Shown here: positions 7,824 through 15,201 of the stretch, piece by piece
How positions within the stretch are numbered: position 1 is the first letter of the stretch
Layout: every line of letters starts with the position of its first letter
NCBI GenBank assembly: GCA_937988865.1
Contig: CALKHV010000142.1
Location: 1-26,396 of the forward strand
Direction: 5' to 3'
DNA length: 26,396 nt
Origin: an uncultured Propionibacteriaceae bacterium
Lineage (GTDB): Bacteria > Actinomycetota > Actinomycetes > Propionibacteriales > Propionibacteriaceae
Notes under the pieces: generated by a model
The model's database searches: none
Seen by the model: the letters and a program-made list of their open reading frames with translations, nothing else
What the model was told of the DNA's origin: nothing
Program-made: the position numbers and the translations under genes

Positions 7824-8015
7824 TCCTGCGCTCGTCGCTCGTTGCGTGCGTCTGCAGCGGAAACGGCCGTCCCCGGGCTCGTTGACCGGATGTTTCCCTG
7901 CCTGATCGGCGGAACCGGACGCTTCCTGCAGCCGGCGTCCGCGCACCTTCGCCAGCTGCGGCGCGGTGCCGCGCCCGCCAGCGTGAACACACCTACGGTT
8001 TTCCTTGGATAGGCC
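7824..8015. other. Non-coding gap after ispF
   Basis: No gene is supported here. A modest inverted repeat CGGACGC/GCGTCCG with a 12-nt loop (7916-7941) could be a weak terminator for ispDF, but the same 7-mer is very common in this DNA. The rest of the gap (8016-8132) is the srl promoter and operators, listed separately. Confidence 0.4.
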
Positions 8016-8044
8016 TTGCAGTCGATACCGAAGCATGACACTAT
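8016..8044 (+). promoter_or_regulatory. Promoter of the glucitol PTS operon
   Basis: -35 TTGCAG (8016-8021), 17-nt spacer, -10 CACTAT (8039-8044) preceded by an extended TGa. The expected start near 8051 lies directly before the inverted-repeat operators, a layout suited to repression. Confidence 0.55.
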
Positions 8045-8052
8045 TCACAAGG

Positions 8053-8104
8053 GTGCATATCAAGGACGCTTATATGCACAAAAGTGCACACAGTCAGTGT
8101 GCGC
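8053..8104. promoter_or_regulatory. Tandem inverted-repeat operators of the srl operon
   Basis: Two adjacent palindromes. O1 is GTGCATAT-N11-ATATGCAC (8053-8079), arms perfect. O2 is GTGCACAC-N5-GTGTGCGC (8084-8104), arms 7 of 8. They lie just after the predicted transcription start and before the srlA Shine-Dalgarno. Related half-sites occur before ptsH. The SorC-family regulator encoded downstream is the obvious candidate ligand-controlled binder; this link is inferred. Confidence 0.6.
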
Positions 8105-8132
8105 CATCCCCCAAGGACCTAGGGAGCACTAG

Positions 8133-8774
8133 ATGCCACATCTCGGAGTCCTCCTGGCACCGTTGCTGTTGCCACTGGACAACTTCATCATGCGATGGAT
8201 CACGTGGTTCGCCACGCACTTCATCGGCCTGTTCAACGCTTCGGCCGACAGCTTCAAGGGCTTGGTCACGGGAATCCTTCCCCTGCTCATCGTCCTGCTG
8301 ACCGCCATGTACGCCATCACCACCTGGATCGGCGAAGATCGGGTCACCCGCGCTGCGCAGTGGGCCGGCAAGTACGCCCTCACCCGCTACACGATCATGC
8401 CGATCATCGCCGTGATCGTGCTGACCAACCCCATGGCCTACTCCTTCGGACGCTTCCTGCCCGAGAAGTACAAGCCGGCCTTCTACGACTCCGCGGTGTC
8501 GTTCGTGCACCCGGTGACCGCGTTCTTCCCCCATGCCAACGCAGGTGAGATCTTCGTCTGGGCAGGCGTCTCGGCGGGTGTGCTGGCCGTGGACAAGGGG
8601 GCCTATGCCACTCTCGCAGCCCTGTACTTCATCGTCGGCATCGTCGTGATCCTCATCAGGGGCGTCGTGACGCAATACATCACCACGCTGTTGATCGCCC
8701 GTGGCGGTCACCAGGACACCTTCAAGAAGTTCGACGACGACTACGCCGCAGGTCACCTGCAGGGGGTTGAGTGA
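8133..8774 (+). CDS. srlA: PTS glucitol/sorbitol-type EIIC subunit
   Basis: Membrane subunit of a glucitol-family (Gut) phosphotransferase permease, 213 residues versus about 187 in E. coli SrlA. Several membrane helices are visible (about residues 5-30, 45-65, 88-105, 135-155, 160-185). The family-like region is around FFPHANAGEIFVWAG. ATG at 8133 follows AGGGAG at 6-nt spacing. First gene of an operon with srlE (4-nt overlap or 2-nt gap), srlB and a gutM-like gene. The Gut family is clear; the actual polyol (sorbitol, erythritol or another) cannot be read from this subunit. Confidence 0.93.
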   Translation: MPHLGVLLAPLLLPLDNFIMRWITWFATHFIGLFNASADSFKGLVTGILPLLIVLLTAMYAITTWIGEDRVTRAAQWAGKYALTRYTIMPIIAVIVLTNPMAYSFGRFLPEKYKPAFYDSAVSFVHPVTAFFPHANAGEIFVWAGVSAGVLAVDKGAYATLAALYFIVGIVVILIRGVVTQYITTLLIARGGHQDTFKKFDDDYAAGHLQGVE

Positions 8775-8776
8775 TC

Positions 8777-9796
8777 ATGGCATACCGCACAATCAAGATC
8801 GTCAAGGGACGCGGCGGCTGGGGCGATGGCCTCATCCTGACGCCCACGGATGAGAACAACATCGTCCTCTCGGTGACGAACGGTGGCATCCATCCGGTCG
8901 CCGCCAAGATCGCCGAACTCTCCGGGGCCACGGCCGTCGACGGCTTCACGACCCACTGCGAGGACTCCAAGGTCCTGGCTGCCGTCATCAACTGCGGTGG
9001 CACCGCCCGGATCGGGGTCTACCCCAAGAAGCGGATTCCCACGGTCGACGTCTACCCGGGGGAGCCCAGCGGCCCGTTGGCGCAGTTCATCACGTCCGAC
9101 ATCTTCGTGTCGGCCGTCACCCCCAACGAGGTCTCCCTCGCGGCCGGCGACGACCTGGGAGCCGAGGCCCCCATCGTCAACGACTCGTCCGCGACCGCTC
9201 CCACGGCTGCTGAGGCCGCGGCTGAGGCCTCCGCGAAGAAGGCTGCAGCAGCCGCTGCCGCCGGTGGAGGGTTCTCCGGTTTCGTCGTCAAGTTCGGCGG
9301 CTGGATCGGCTACTTCATCAACACGCTGCTGTCGTCGGGCCGTCAGGCGCTCCAGCTGGTCATGCAGACGATCATCCCGTTCATGGCGTACGTCTCGTTG
9401 CTGATCGGCATCGTGACCTACACCGGCGTCTCGGAGTGGATCGCCAAGGGCGTCTCGCCGCTGGTCGACAACCCGCTCGGCCTGATCCTGCTCGGCATCA
9501 TCACCGCGATCCCCGTGTTGTCGCCCATCCTCGGGCCGGGAGCTGCCATCGCGCAGGTCGTCGGCGTCCTCATGGGTACGCAGATCGCCCAGGGAACGTT
9601 GCCCGTCCAGTACGCGCTTCCCACCCTGTTCGCCATCAACGGCCAGGTCGGTTGTGACTTTGTTCCCGTGGGATTGTCCCTCGGGGAGGCCAAGCCTGAG
9701 ACGATCGCTGTAGGTGTGCCGGCCGTGCTGTTCTCGCGCCTGATCACCTCACCCATCGCCGTCATCATCGCCTACTTAGCCAGCTTCCTCATCTAG
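8777..9796 (+). CDS. srlE: PTS glucitol/sorbitol-type EIIB-EIIC2 subunit
   Basis: EIIBC component of the Gut-family permease, 339 residues. The N-terminal EIIB domain (about 1-135) begins with KIVKGRGGWG and carries the phosphocysteine Cys73 in INCGGTARIGVYPKKRIPT, followed by SGPLAQFITSDIFVS. An Ala-rich linker (about 145-172) joins it to a membrane domain with VSPLVDNPLGL, PVLSPILGPGAAIAQVVGV and FAINGQVGCDFVPVG, closely following E. coli SrlE. ATG at 8777 is preferred because it gives the family N-terminus and 10-nt spacing to AGGGGG; a GTG at 8771 overlapping the srlA stop is possible. Confidence 0.94.
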   Translation: MAYRTIKIVKGRGGWGDGLILTPTDENNIVLSVTNGGIHPVAAKIAELSGATAVDGFTTHCEDSKVLAAVINCGGTARIGVYPKKRIPTVDVYPGEPSGPLAQFITSDIFVSAVTPNEVSLAAGDDLGAEAPIVNDSSATAPTAAEAAAEASAKKAAAAAAAGGGFSGFVVKFGGWIGYFINTLLSSGRQALQLVMQTIIPFMAYVSLLIGIVTYTGVSEWIAKGVSPLVDNPLGLILLGIITAIPVLSPILGPGAAIAQVVGVLMGTQIAQGTLPVQYALPTLFAINGQVGCDFVPVGLSLGEAKPETIAVGVPAVLFSRLITSPIAVIIAYLASFLI

Positions 9797-9824
9797 TCGG
9801 CGACTCACCACTCAGGAGAAAACC

Positions 9825-10199
9825 ATGGGATCCACGATTTGGTCCGCAGCCCTCACCCTCATCGGCGAGGACGCCGGGATGATGCTTGAAGGCGGCGTCA
9901 TCATCTTGTTCGGCGAGCCTGTCCCGAGCGCACTGGCCGACATCAGCCTCGTGCATGCGGGGGCCGAAGGGCTGGCCCGCGAGATCAAGCCCGGGGATCT
10001 GTTCCAGCTCGGCACGGCCGTCTTCACCATCGATGAGGTGGGGGAGCGGGCACAGGCCAACCTTGCCGAGCTGGGACATGCCGTGGTGTATGTCAATCAA
10101 CCCGGGCAGAACCTCCTGCCCGGTGCGATCAAGGCCACCGGCGGCGCAATCCCCACCCCCGCCGTCGGTGACACGGTCGCCTTCGCCGAAGCGGACTGA
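9825..10199 (+). CDS. srlB: PTS glucitol/sorbitol-type EIIA subunit
   Basis: Cytosolic EIIA of the Gut family, 124 residues, similar in length to E. coli SrlB. It takes phosphate from HPr and passes it to the EIIB cysteine. The phospho-histidine is His44 in ISLVHAGAEG, aligned with the FIHCHGEL region of E. coli SrlB. The segment KPGDLFQLG and LAELGHAVVYV match the family. ATG at 9825 follows AGGAGA. The next gene starts 6 nt after its stop. Confidence 0.92.
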   Translation: MGSTIWSAALTLIGEDAGMMLEGGVIILFGEPVPSALADISLVHAGAEGLAREIKPGDLFQLGTAVFTIDEVGERAQANLAELGHAVVYVNQPGQNLLPGAIKATGGAIPTPAVGDTVAFAEAD

Positions 10200-10205
10200 C
10201 CCCTC

Positions 10206-10577
10206 GTGGGGTGGGAGTTCGCGGCCTACCTGGTCGCAGCGATGCTGCTGGGGTTGGTCCTGGCCTACTTCCAGCAGCGTCACTACTCCGGAGAGATCGG
10301 TCGGCTCGCGCTGGCGAACAACAGCCCCAGCAAGTCGTTGGTCTCCGGACGCAGCAAGGGCCGTGTGAGGGGCGCGGTCGTCATCCTCGTCGTCGACCGG
10401 ACGACCCGCAAGATCGTCGCGGCGCGCACGATGACCGGCGCCACCAGCTTCGCCCGATTCAAGGACGCCCCCGAACTCCTCGGGTCTGTCCAGGGCGTCG
10501 CCGAACGTGCGAGTTCGAAGAAGGTCGCCGAGGCGGCCGCTGAAGCCATCGCGCAACTCAAGGTGCGCAGCAGTTGA
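10206..10577 (+). CDS. srlM: GutM/SrlM-like glucitol operon activator
   Basis: 123-residue protein of the GutM family (glucitol operon activator in E. coli). An N-terminal membrane segment (about 4-21) is followed by a small cytosolic domain with SGRSKGRVRGAVVILVVDR and ATSFARFKDAPELLG, which match the family's GR(s)SGRxxxxxVxV and F-x-R-x-x-x-x-P patterns. GTG start at 10206, six bases after the srlB stop. In enterobacteria GutM works with the DeoR-type repressor SrlR; no SrlR is present here and the operon carries a SorC-type regulator instead. The family is fairly sure, its mechanism in this organism is not. Confidence 0.8.
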   Translation: MGWEFAAYLVAAMLLGLVLAYFQQRHYSGEIGRLALANNSPSKSLVSGRSKGRVRGAVVILVVDRTTRKIVAARTMTGATSFARFKDAPELLGSVQGVAERASSKKVAEAAAEAIAQLKVRSS

Positions 10578-10613
10578 TACTGCGCCGTCTTTCTGAGGAG
10601 CGCAGTAGTTGAT
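10565..10613 (+). repeat. Short direct duplication at the srlM stop
   Basis: GCGCAGCAGTTGAT (10565-10578) recurs as GCGCAGTAGTTGAT (10600-10613), 13 of 14 identical, 35 nt apart. The first copy contains the srlM stop codon. The second copy makes an in-frame TTG (10609) after GAGGAG, a possible alternative start for the next gene. The first copy can also pair with CTGCGC (10580-10585). Confidence 0.55.
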
Positions 10614-10674
10614 CACAGACGTCGAGTCACATCCCGGCGCCTCCACTGAGAAGAAGAACTCGAAAGGACCAGCA

Positions 10675-11970
10675 ATGGGATACACCGCCCGTCTCGCAGC
10701 TCGTGAGAAGGAACTCGGCCGACCGGTTCGCGTCGGCATCATCGGGGCAGGACAGATGGGCTCCGGCCTCGTCGCCCAGGTTCACCGCGCCGTCGGCATG
10801 GACGTCGTCGCGGTCGCCGACATCGCGATCGAACGCGCAGAGACCGCGCTGAAGAATGCCGGACGCGCCGACGTCGTCGTGGAGAACGACATCGCCAAGG
10901 CGAGCGCTCTGATCGAAGAGGGCAAGGCTGTCGCCCTCACCGATGGTCTGCAGGTGCCCAACCTGCCAGTCGACATCGTGCTCGAGGTGTCGGGCATGCC
11001 CGACATCGCGGCACAGATCGCCTGGTCGAGCCTGATGGCCAAGAAGGATGTCGCCCTGATGACGGTCGAGGCCGACATCACCGTCGGACTGTTGCTGTCG
11101 ACCGTGGCCAACGCCGGCAACAACGTCTACACGATCTGTCGTGGCGACGAGCCGGTCGAGTGCGTGAAGCTCGTGGAGTACGCCGAGGATCTCGGCCTGA
11201 AGGTCGTCGTGGCCGGCAAGGGCAAGAACAACCCCAATCGTCCGACCGACACTCCCGACGACATCATGGCCGAGGCGCTCGCCAAGGGCATGAACCCCAA
11301 GATGCTCTGCTCGTTCACCGACGGCACGAAGACCCAGCTCGAGATGGCCGCCCTGGCCAACGCGACCGGCTTCAAGGTCGAGGTTCCCGGCATGCACGGC
11401 ATCGCCTGTGACGTCGACGGTCTCCAGGCCGCCATGCAGCCCACCGCCACCGGCGGCATCGTCGAAGGCACGGCGCCCATCGTCGAGTACGTGACCGGTA
11501 ACGTCGCGCCCGGCGTCTTCGTCGTCGTCGAGTCCGAGAACGAGGTCGTCACGCACGAACTCGAATACCTCAAGATGGGCAAGGGCCCCTACTTCGCCAT
11601 CTACCGCCCGTTCCACCTGGCGTCCATCGAGGCGTCGCTGTCGATCGGCGAGGCGATCCTCGATCGTCAGGCTAGCTTCCAGTCGAAGTACTGGACGGCC
11701 GAGGTGACCGCCAAGTCGAAGTCCGACCTGACGGCAGGCCTCAAGCTTGAAGGCATCGGCGGCCACCACGTCCATGGATGGACGCTGGACGCCGGCGACG
11801 CCCGCAACCTGAACGCCATCCCGATCGGTCTGGTCGCCGGGTGCACGCTGAAGCGCGACATCCCCGCCGGGACGATCCTCACCTACGACGACGTCGAGGT
11901 CGACGAGACGCGTCCCTTGGTGGCCATGCGCCGCCTGCAGGACGCCCTCATCGCCAACGGGACGCTCTAG
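10675..11970 (+). CDS. SAF-domain NAD(P)-dependent oxidoreductase, DXR-like (DRL) family type
   Basis: 431-residue oxidoreductase. The N-terminal homoserine-dehydrogenase-like Rossmann fold has GIIGAGQMGSGL (21-32) and LEVSGMPDIAAQIA. The catalytic middle has CRGDEPVE, GKGKNNPNRP, SFTDGTKTQLEMA, PTATGGIVEG and IYRPFHLASIE. A SAF domain (about 380-411, IPIGLVAGCTLKRDIPAGT) closes the protein. This architecture matches the family of the Brucella DRL enzyme, which makes MEP from DXP; many family members probably act on other sugar phosphates. In this operon it occupies the place of SrlD, so it may oxidise the imported polyol phosphate. ATG at 10675 follows GAAAGGA at 6 nt; a TTG at 10609 with GAGGAG is an alternative. 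Domain call is firm, reaction unknown. Confidence 0.85.
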   Translation: MGYTARLAAREKELGRPVRVGIIGAGQMGSGLVAQVHRAVGMDVVAVADIAIERAETALKNAGRADVVVENDIAKASALIEEGKAVALTDGLQVPNLPVDIVLEVSGMPDIAAQIAWSSLMAKKDVALMTVEADITVGLLLSTVANAGNNVYTICRGDEPVECVKLVEYAEDLGLKVVVAGKGKNNPNRPTDTPDDIMAEALAKGMNPKMLCSFTDGTKTQLEMAALANATGFKVEVPGMHGIACDVDGLQAAMQPTATGGIVEGTAPIVEYVTGNVAPGVFVVVESENEVVTHELEYLKMGKGPYFAIYRPFHLASIEASLSIGEAILDRQASFQSKYWTAEVTAKSKSDLTAGLKLEGIGGHHVHGWTLDAGDARNLNAIPIGLVAGCTLKRDIPAGTILTYDDVEVDETRPLVAMRRLQDALIANGTL

Positions 11971-11983
11971 GAAGGTTCGCACC

Positions 11984-12028
11984 CCCTGCGCAGGGTGACG
12001 TCCCGGGCCCCTAACATGGGTCCGGGAC
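11984..12028. repeat. Palindrome and hairpin before the SorC gene
   Basis: A perfect 12-bp palindrome CCCTGCGCAGGG (11984-11995) is followed by a hairpin of 11-bp arms, GTCCCGGGCCC and GGGTCCGGGAC (one G-T wobble), with loop CTAACAT (12000-12028). The loop includes TAACAT, a good -10 match. It may end the PTS operon, be an autoregulatory operator for the SorC gene, or both. No T-run follows. Confidence 0.5.
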
Positions 12029-12058
12029 ACCACCCGGGGGACCGACAAGGGGGACGCC

Positions 12059-13021
12059 GTGCCTGCCAGCCGCTCACGCAGCCTCCTGATCGACGCTGCC
12101 CGCCTCTACTACGTGGATGGGCTCGGGCAGGGCGAGATCTCCCGCCGTTTGGGTGTCTCGCGGTCGAACGTGTCGCGCATCCTCGCGGCGGCGCGTGAGC
12201 AGGGCATCGTCGAGGTACGGATTCACGACGACAATCGCGAGACCCGCCGCGTCCCCGAACTTGAACTGGCACTCGTCGAGCGCTTCGGCATTCGTGACGT
12301 CCACGTGGGTGGGGTGGCGTCCGGCATCACCCCGCTCGACCAGGTGACCCAACTCGCTGCCCGCATCTTCGAGGAACGGGCGGTGGACGCCACCCGCATC
12401 GGACTCAGTTGGGGCGCCACCATCGCACACTTCGTGGACGAACTGCAGCCGCAGACGGCCAAGCGGGTGCTCGAGGTCATGCCGCTCGTCGGTGGGCTGC
12501 CCACCGGTGAGACCGGACGAGCCGGCAATCTCTCGATCCTCACGCTCGCCCGCAAGGTCGGCGCGTCGCCCCGGTGGATGCAGGCGCCGGCGGTGGTCGA
12601 GTCGAAACTGACGCACGACGCGATGATGCACGAGTCGAGCATCGTCGATTCACTCGAGTACGCCGCCAATTGCGACCTTGCCTTCGTCGGTATCGGATCA
12701 TTCGGCATCCACAACTCACGGCGCGTGATCGCGGCCATGCGGTTGAGCGCGGCCGAGGAGGCAGAGCTCATGGCCGATGAGCCGGTCGGTGACATCTGTG
12801 GACGCTTCTACGACGTCCAGGGGCGGGTGCTCGGACCGCCGACGTCCGAGCGGGTCATCGGACTGACCATGGAACAACTGGCGGGCATCGAGACACTGGT
12901 CGGCATGGCGTCCGGCAAGGAGAAGGCGCCCGGCGTCGCCGGCGCCCTCAGGACAGGTGTCCTGGACGTGCTCGTGATCGACGAGGCACTGGCCCATGCG
13001 GTCCTGACAGAGGTCGGGTAG
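12059..13021 (+). CDS. SorC/DeoR-family sugar-binding transcriptional regulator
   Basis: 320-residue regulator of the SorC family. The N-terminal helix-turn-helix (about 22-46, GEISRRLGVSRSNVSRIL) is followed by the large sugar-phosphate-binding domain (about 60-318) with IGLSWGATIAHFV, VMPLVGG, FVGIGSF and GVLDVLVIDEALA, all typical. GTG at 12059 follows AAGGGGG at 5 nt. Lying between the glucitol PTS operon and ptsHI, it probably controls both through the GTGCAyAT-type sites, with a phosphorylated polyol or its oxidation product as effector (inference). An own promoter may lie in the hairpin upstream. Confidence 0.9.
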   Translation: MPASRSRSLLIDAARLYYVDGLGQGEISRRLGVSRSNVSRILAAAREQGIVEVRIHDDNRETRRVPELELALVERFGIRDVHVGGVASGITPLDQVTQLAARIFEERAVDATRIGLSWGATIAHFVDELQPQTAKRVLEVMPLVGGLPTGETGRAGNLSILTLARKVGASPRWMQAPAVVESKLTHDAMMHESSIVDSLEYAANCDLAFVGIGSFGIHNSRRVIAAMRLSAAEEAELMADEPVGDICGRFYDVQGRVLGPPTSERVIGLTMEQLAGIETLVGMASGKEKAPGVAGALRTGVLDVLVIDEALAHAVLTEVG

Positions 13022-13038
13022 CGTCGCCGATCGCGCGT

Positions 13039-13130
13039 GTGCACATATTCCCAGGCGCAGGCATTCCACTTTTCAGCGTAAGTGCGGCACAATGGACACA
13101 TGCAGTGACGTCATGTGCACGAATGTGAAC
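13039..13130. promoter_or_regulatory. ptsH upstream region with regulator half-sites
   Basis: GTGCACATAT (13039-13048) and ATGTGCAC (13113-13120) are inverted copies (8-bp core) 66 nt apart. A nearer inverted pair CACATG/CATGTG lies at 13097-13102 and 13112-13117. CACAAT (13088-13093) is a possible -10 between the outer sites, without a clear -35. The half-sites resemble those before srlA, suggesting shared control. Confidence 0.45.
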
Positions 13131-13179
13131 TACGTCCAGCACAGACCACCCCAGACAGACCCGATCCCCAGGAGCCATC

Positions 13180-13440
13180 ATGCCTTCACGCACCACCACT
13201 GTCGCTGCACCGGAGGGCCTGCATGCGCGCCCCGCGTCCGAGTTCGTGAAGGCGGCCAAGGCAACCGGCCTGAAGGTCACGATCAGCAAGGATGACGGGC
13301 CTGCGGTTGACGCCACGTCGATCCTGTCCGTGATGGGACTGGGGGCCGGCCAGGGTGCGACTGTCACGTTGACCGCAGAGGGCGACGATGCGGACGCCAA
13401 GCTCGATGCGCTGGTCGACCTGGTCTCCCACGTCGAATGA
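13180..13440 (+). CDS. ptsH: Phosphocarrier protein HPr
   Basis: General PTS protein of 86 residues that carries phosphate from enzyme I to the EIIA domains. Phospho-site His15 lies in EGLHARPASEFVKAA. The second conserved region, VDATSILSVMGLGAGQGATV, has a serine (Ser47) at the place of the Gram-positive regulatory Ser46, though whether an HPr kinase exists cannot be seen here. ATG at 13180 follows CAGGAG. Its stop overlaps the ptsI start (ATGA), so HPr and enzyme I are translationally coupled. Confidence 0.96.
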   Translation: MPSRTTTVAAPEGLHARPASEFVKAAKATGLKVTISKDDGPAVDATSILSVMGLGAGQGATVTLTAEGDDADAKLDALVDLVSHVE

Positions 13441-15140
13441 GCCGCCACCTGCGCGAACTTCGGGGCGTGGGCGTCGGATCCCGCGGCGCGGTCGGGCCCG
13501 CGGTGCGTGTGAACCCGGCCCCCGGCGTGCCTGCCGACGAGCCCCGGCCGGCGTCCGCCGACGACCGTGCCCGTGATGTCGCACGCCTTGAGGCGGCGCT
13601 GACGTCGGTCACGCGTGATCTCGACGCTGCAGCGGCCCTGCACGAAGGCGAGACCCTCGGGGACGTCCTGCTCGCGACGTCCCAGATGGCTGAGGACCCC
13701 GCCCTGTTGTCGGAGTCGATCGCCCTCGTCGAGGCCGGCATGGGTCCGGCCCACGCGATCACGCAGGTCGCGGGGCAGTTCGCCGACCTCTTCGTCGCAG
13801 CCGGTGGCTACCTGGCCGAGCGCGTCAGTGACCTGAACTCCGTCCGCGACAGGGTGGTCGCCCGACTGACCGGCCAGCCGGATCCCGGCCTGACCGACTT
13901 GGCCGAGCCCGCCGTACTCATCGCCCATGATCTGACGCCCGCCGACACGTCCACCCTCGACCTGGCGAAGATCCTCGCCATCTGCACCGAGGCGGGCGGC
14001 CCGACCGCGCACACGGCCATCATCGCCCGGCAACTGGGACTACCGTGCGTCGTGCAGGTCGCAGGTCTGATGGAGATCCCCGAGGGGACGCTGCTGGCCG
14101 TCGAGTCGTCCAGCGGCACGGTCACGATCGAACCCGACATCAGCGTCCAGGCTCGGATCAGCGAGCGCGCGGCGCGCAACACCATCTTCGATGCCGACCT
14201 CGAGCCCGCGACAACGTCCGACGGGCATCGCATCCCACTCCTCGCGAACGTGGGCACCGTCGCTGACGGGCTGTCGGCGGGAGTGGCGGCGGTCGAGGGG
14301 GTGGGGTTGTTGCGCACCGAGGTGCTGTTCCTGGGCGCGAGCCTCGAACCGAGCATCGAAGTGCAGGCGTCCGCGTACGCCGAAGTGCTGCAGGCCTTCG
14401 TCGGACGAAAGGTGGTCGTCCGCACCCTGGACGCCGGCGCCGACAAGCCCCTGGCCTTCGCCACGATGCCCGGTGAGGAGAACCCCGCACTGGGCGTCCG
14501 CGGCTACCGGCTCGTCCGGACCCTGCCCAATCTCATCGCCAACCAACTCGAGGCCCTCGGACGCGCGTCCGCCGCCGTGCCCGGCACCGAGCTGTGGGTC
14601 ATGGCACCGATGATTGCGACCCTTCAGGAGGCGGCCGACTTCGCTGCCCTGGCGCGGGGGGCGGGCCTCGACAAGGTGGGCGTCATGATCGAGGTGCCTT
14701 CGGCGGCACTGCGGGCGTCCCAGTTGCTGGAGGTCGTCGACTTCGTGTCGCTCGGCACCAACGATCTGGGGCAGTACACGATGGCGGCCGACCGGATGGC
14801 CGGCGAATTGTCCGACATCCTCGACATGTGGCAGCCCGCGGTGCTCGACCTCGTCGCGATGACCGCGTCGGCGGGGATTGCATCCGGACGTCCGGTGGGA
14901 GTGTGCGGCGAGTCGGCGTCCGACCCGCTGATGGCGCTCGTGCTCACGGGACTGGGTGTGACGAGCCTCTCGATGTCGACCTCGGCGCTGGGTGAGGTTC
15001 GCTACGCGTTGCGTCACACGAGCCTCGACACCTGTCAGGCGATGGCGCGGGCCGCCTTGGCGGCCGGCTCACCGACCGAGGCGAGGGACGCGGCAGCCGC
15101 ACTCCTCAGCGACGACCTCGGGCACATGCTCGACCTCTGA
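13437..15140 (+). CDS. ptsI: PTS enzyme I (phosphoenolpyruvate-protein phosphotransferase)
   Basis: Autophosphorylates with PEP and passes the phosphate to HPr. It has 567 residues, the family's normal size. The N-terminal HPr-binding/phosphohistidine region carries His192 in GGPTAHTAIIARQLGLPCVV. The C-terminal PEP-binding TIM barrel has LRTEVLFL, DAGADKPLAF, NPALGVRGYR, GTNDLGQYTMAADR and the catalytic cysteine in VCGESASDP. It overlaps ptsH by 4 nt. A strong hairpin follows the stop by 19 nt. Placement next to a specific polyol PTS, with related half-sites, suggests the general PTS proteins are induced along with it. Confidence 0.96.
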   Translation: MSRHLRELRGVGVGSRGAVGPAVRVNPAPGVPADEPRPASADDRARDVARLEAALTSVTRDLDAAAALHEGETLGDVLLATSQMAEDPALLSESIALVEAGMGPAHAITQVAGQFADLFVAAGGYLAERVSDLNSVRDRVVARLTGQPDPGLTDLAEPAVLIAHDLTPADTSTLDLAKILAICTEAGGPTAHTAIIARQLGLPCVVQVAGLMEIPEGTLLAVESSSGTVTIEPDISVQARISERAARNTIFDADLEPATTSDGHRIPLLANVGTVADGLSAGVAAVEGVGLLRTEVLFLGASLEPSIEVQASAYAEVLQAFVGRKVVVRTLDAGADKPLAFATMPGEENPALGVRGYRLVRTLPNLIANQLEALGRASAAVPGTELWVMAPMIATLQEAADFAALARGAGLDKVGVMIEVPSAALRASQLLEVVDFVSLGTNDLGQYTMAADRMAGELSDILDMWQPAVLDLVAMTASAGIASGRPVGVCGESASDPLMALVLTGLGVTSLSMSTSALGEVRYALRHTSLDTCQAMARAALAAGSPTEARDAAAALLSDDLGHMLDL

Positions 15141-15159
15141 CGCACCACTCAACACGAAA

Positions 15160-15192
15160 ACCGGCCTCCCCTCGTGACGAGGGGAGGCCGGT
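15160..15192. terminator. Bidirectional hairpin terminator between ptsI and glyA
   Basis: Perfect 15-bp stem (arm ACCGGCCTCCCCTCG) with a 3-nt loop TGA, between two convergent genes. AAAA precedes it on the left, giving a short T-run on the minus strand, which suits glyA termination. Confidence 0.88.
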
Positions 15193-15201
15193 CTCGTGTT
15201 G

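Noticed and set aside
8005..8301. TTG-started open frame running through the srl promoter and operators
   Set aside because: It covers promoter palindromes and overlaps srlA out of frame, with no homology or ribosome site.
10627..12048. 473-codon minus-strand open frame opposite the DRL-like gene
   Set aside because: Composition dominated by Asp, Gly, His and Val, mirrors the coding strand's codon pattern, no motifs and no ribosome site.
13106..13113. TGACGTCA, a perfect palindrome before ptsH
   Set aside because: Eight bases alone, with no second copy before srlA; more likely incidental to the surrounding CACATG/CATGTG repeat.
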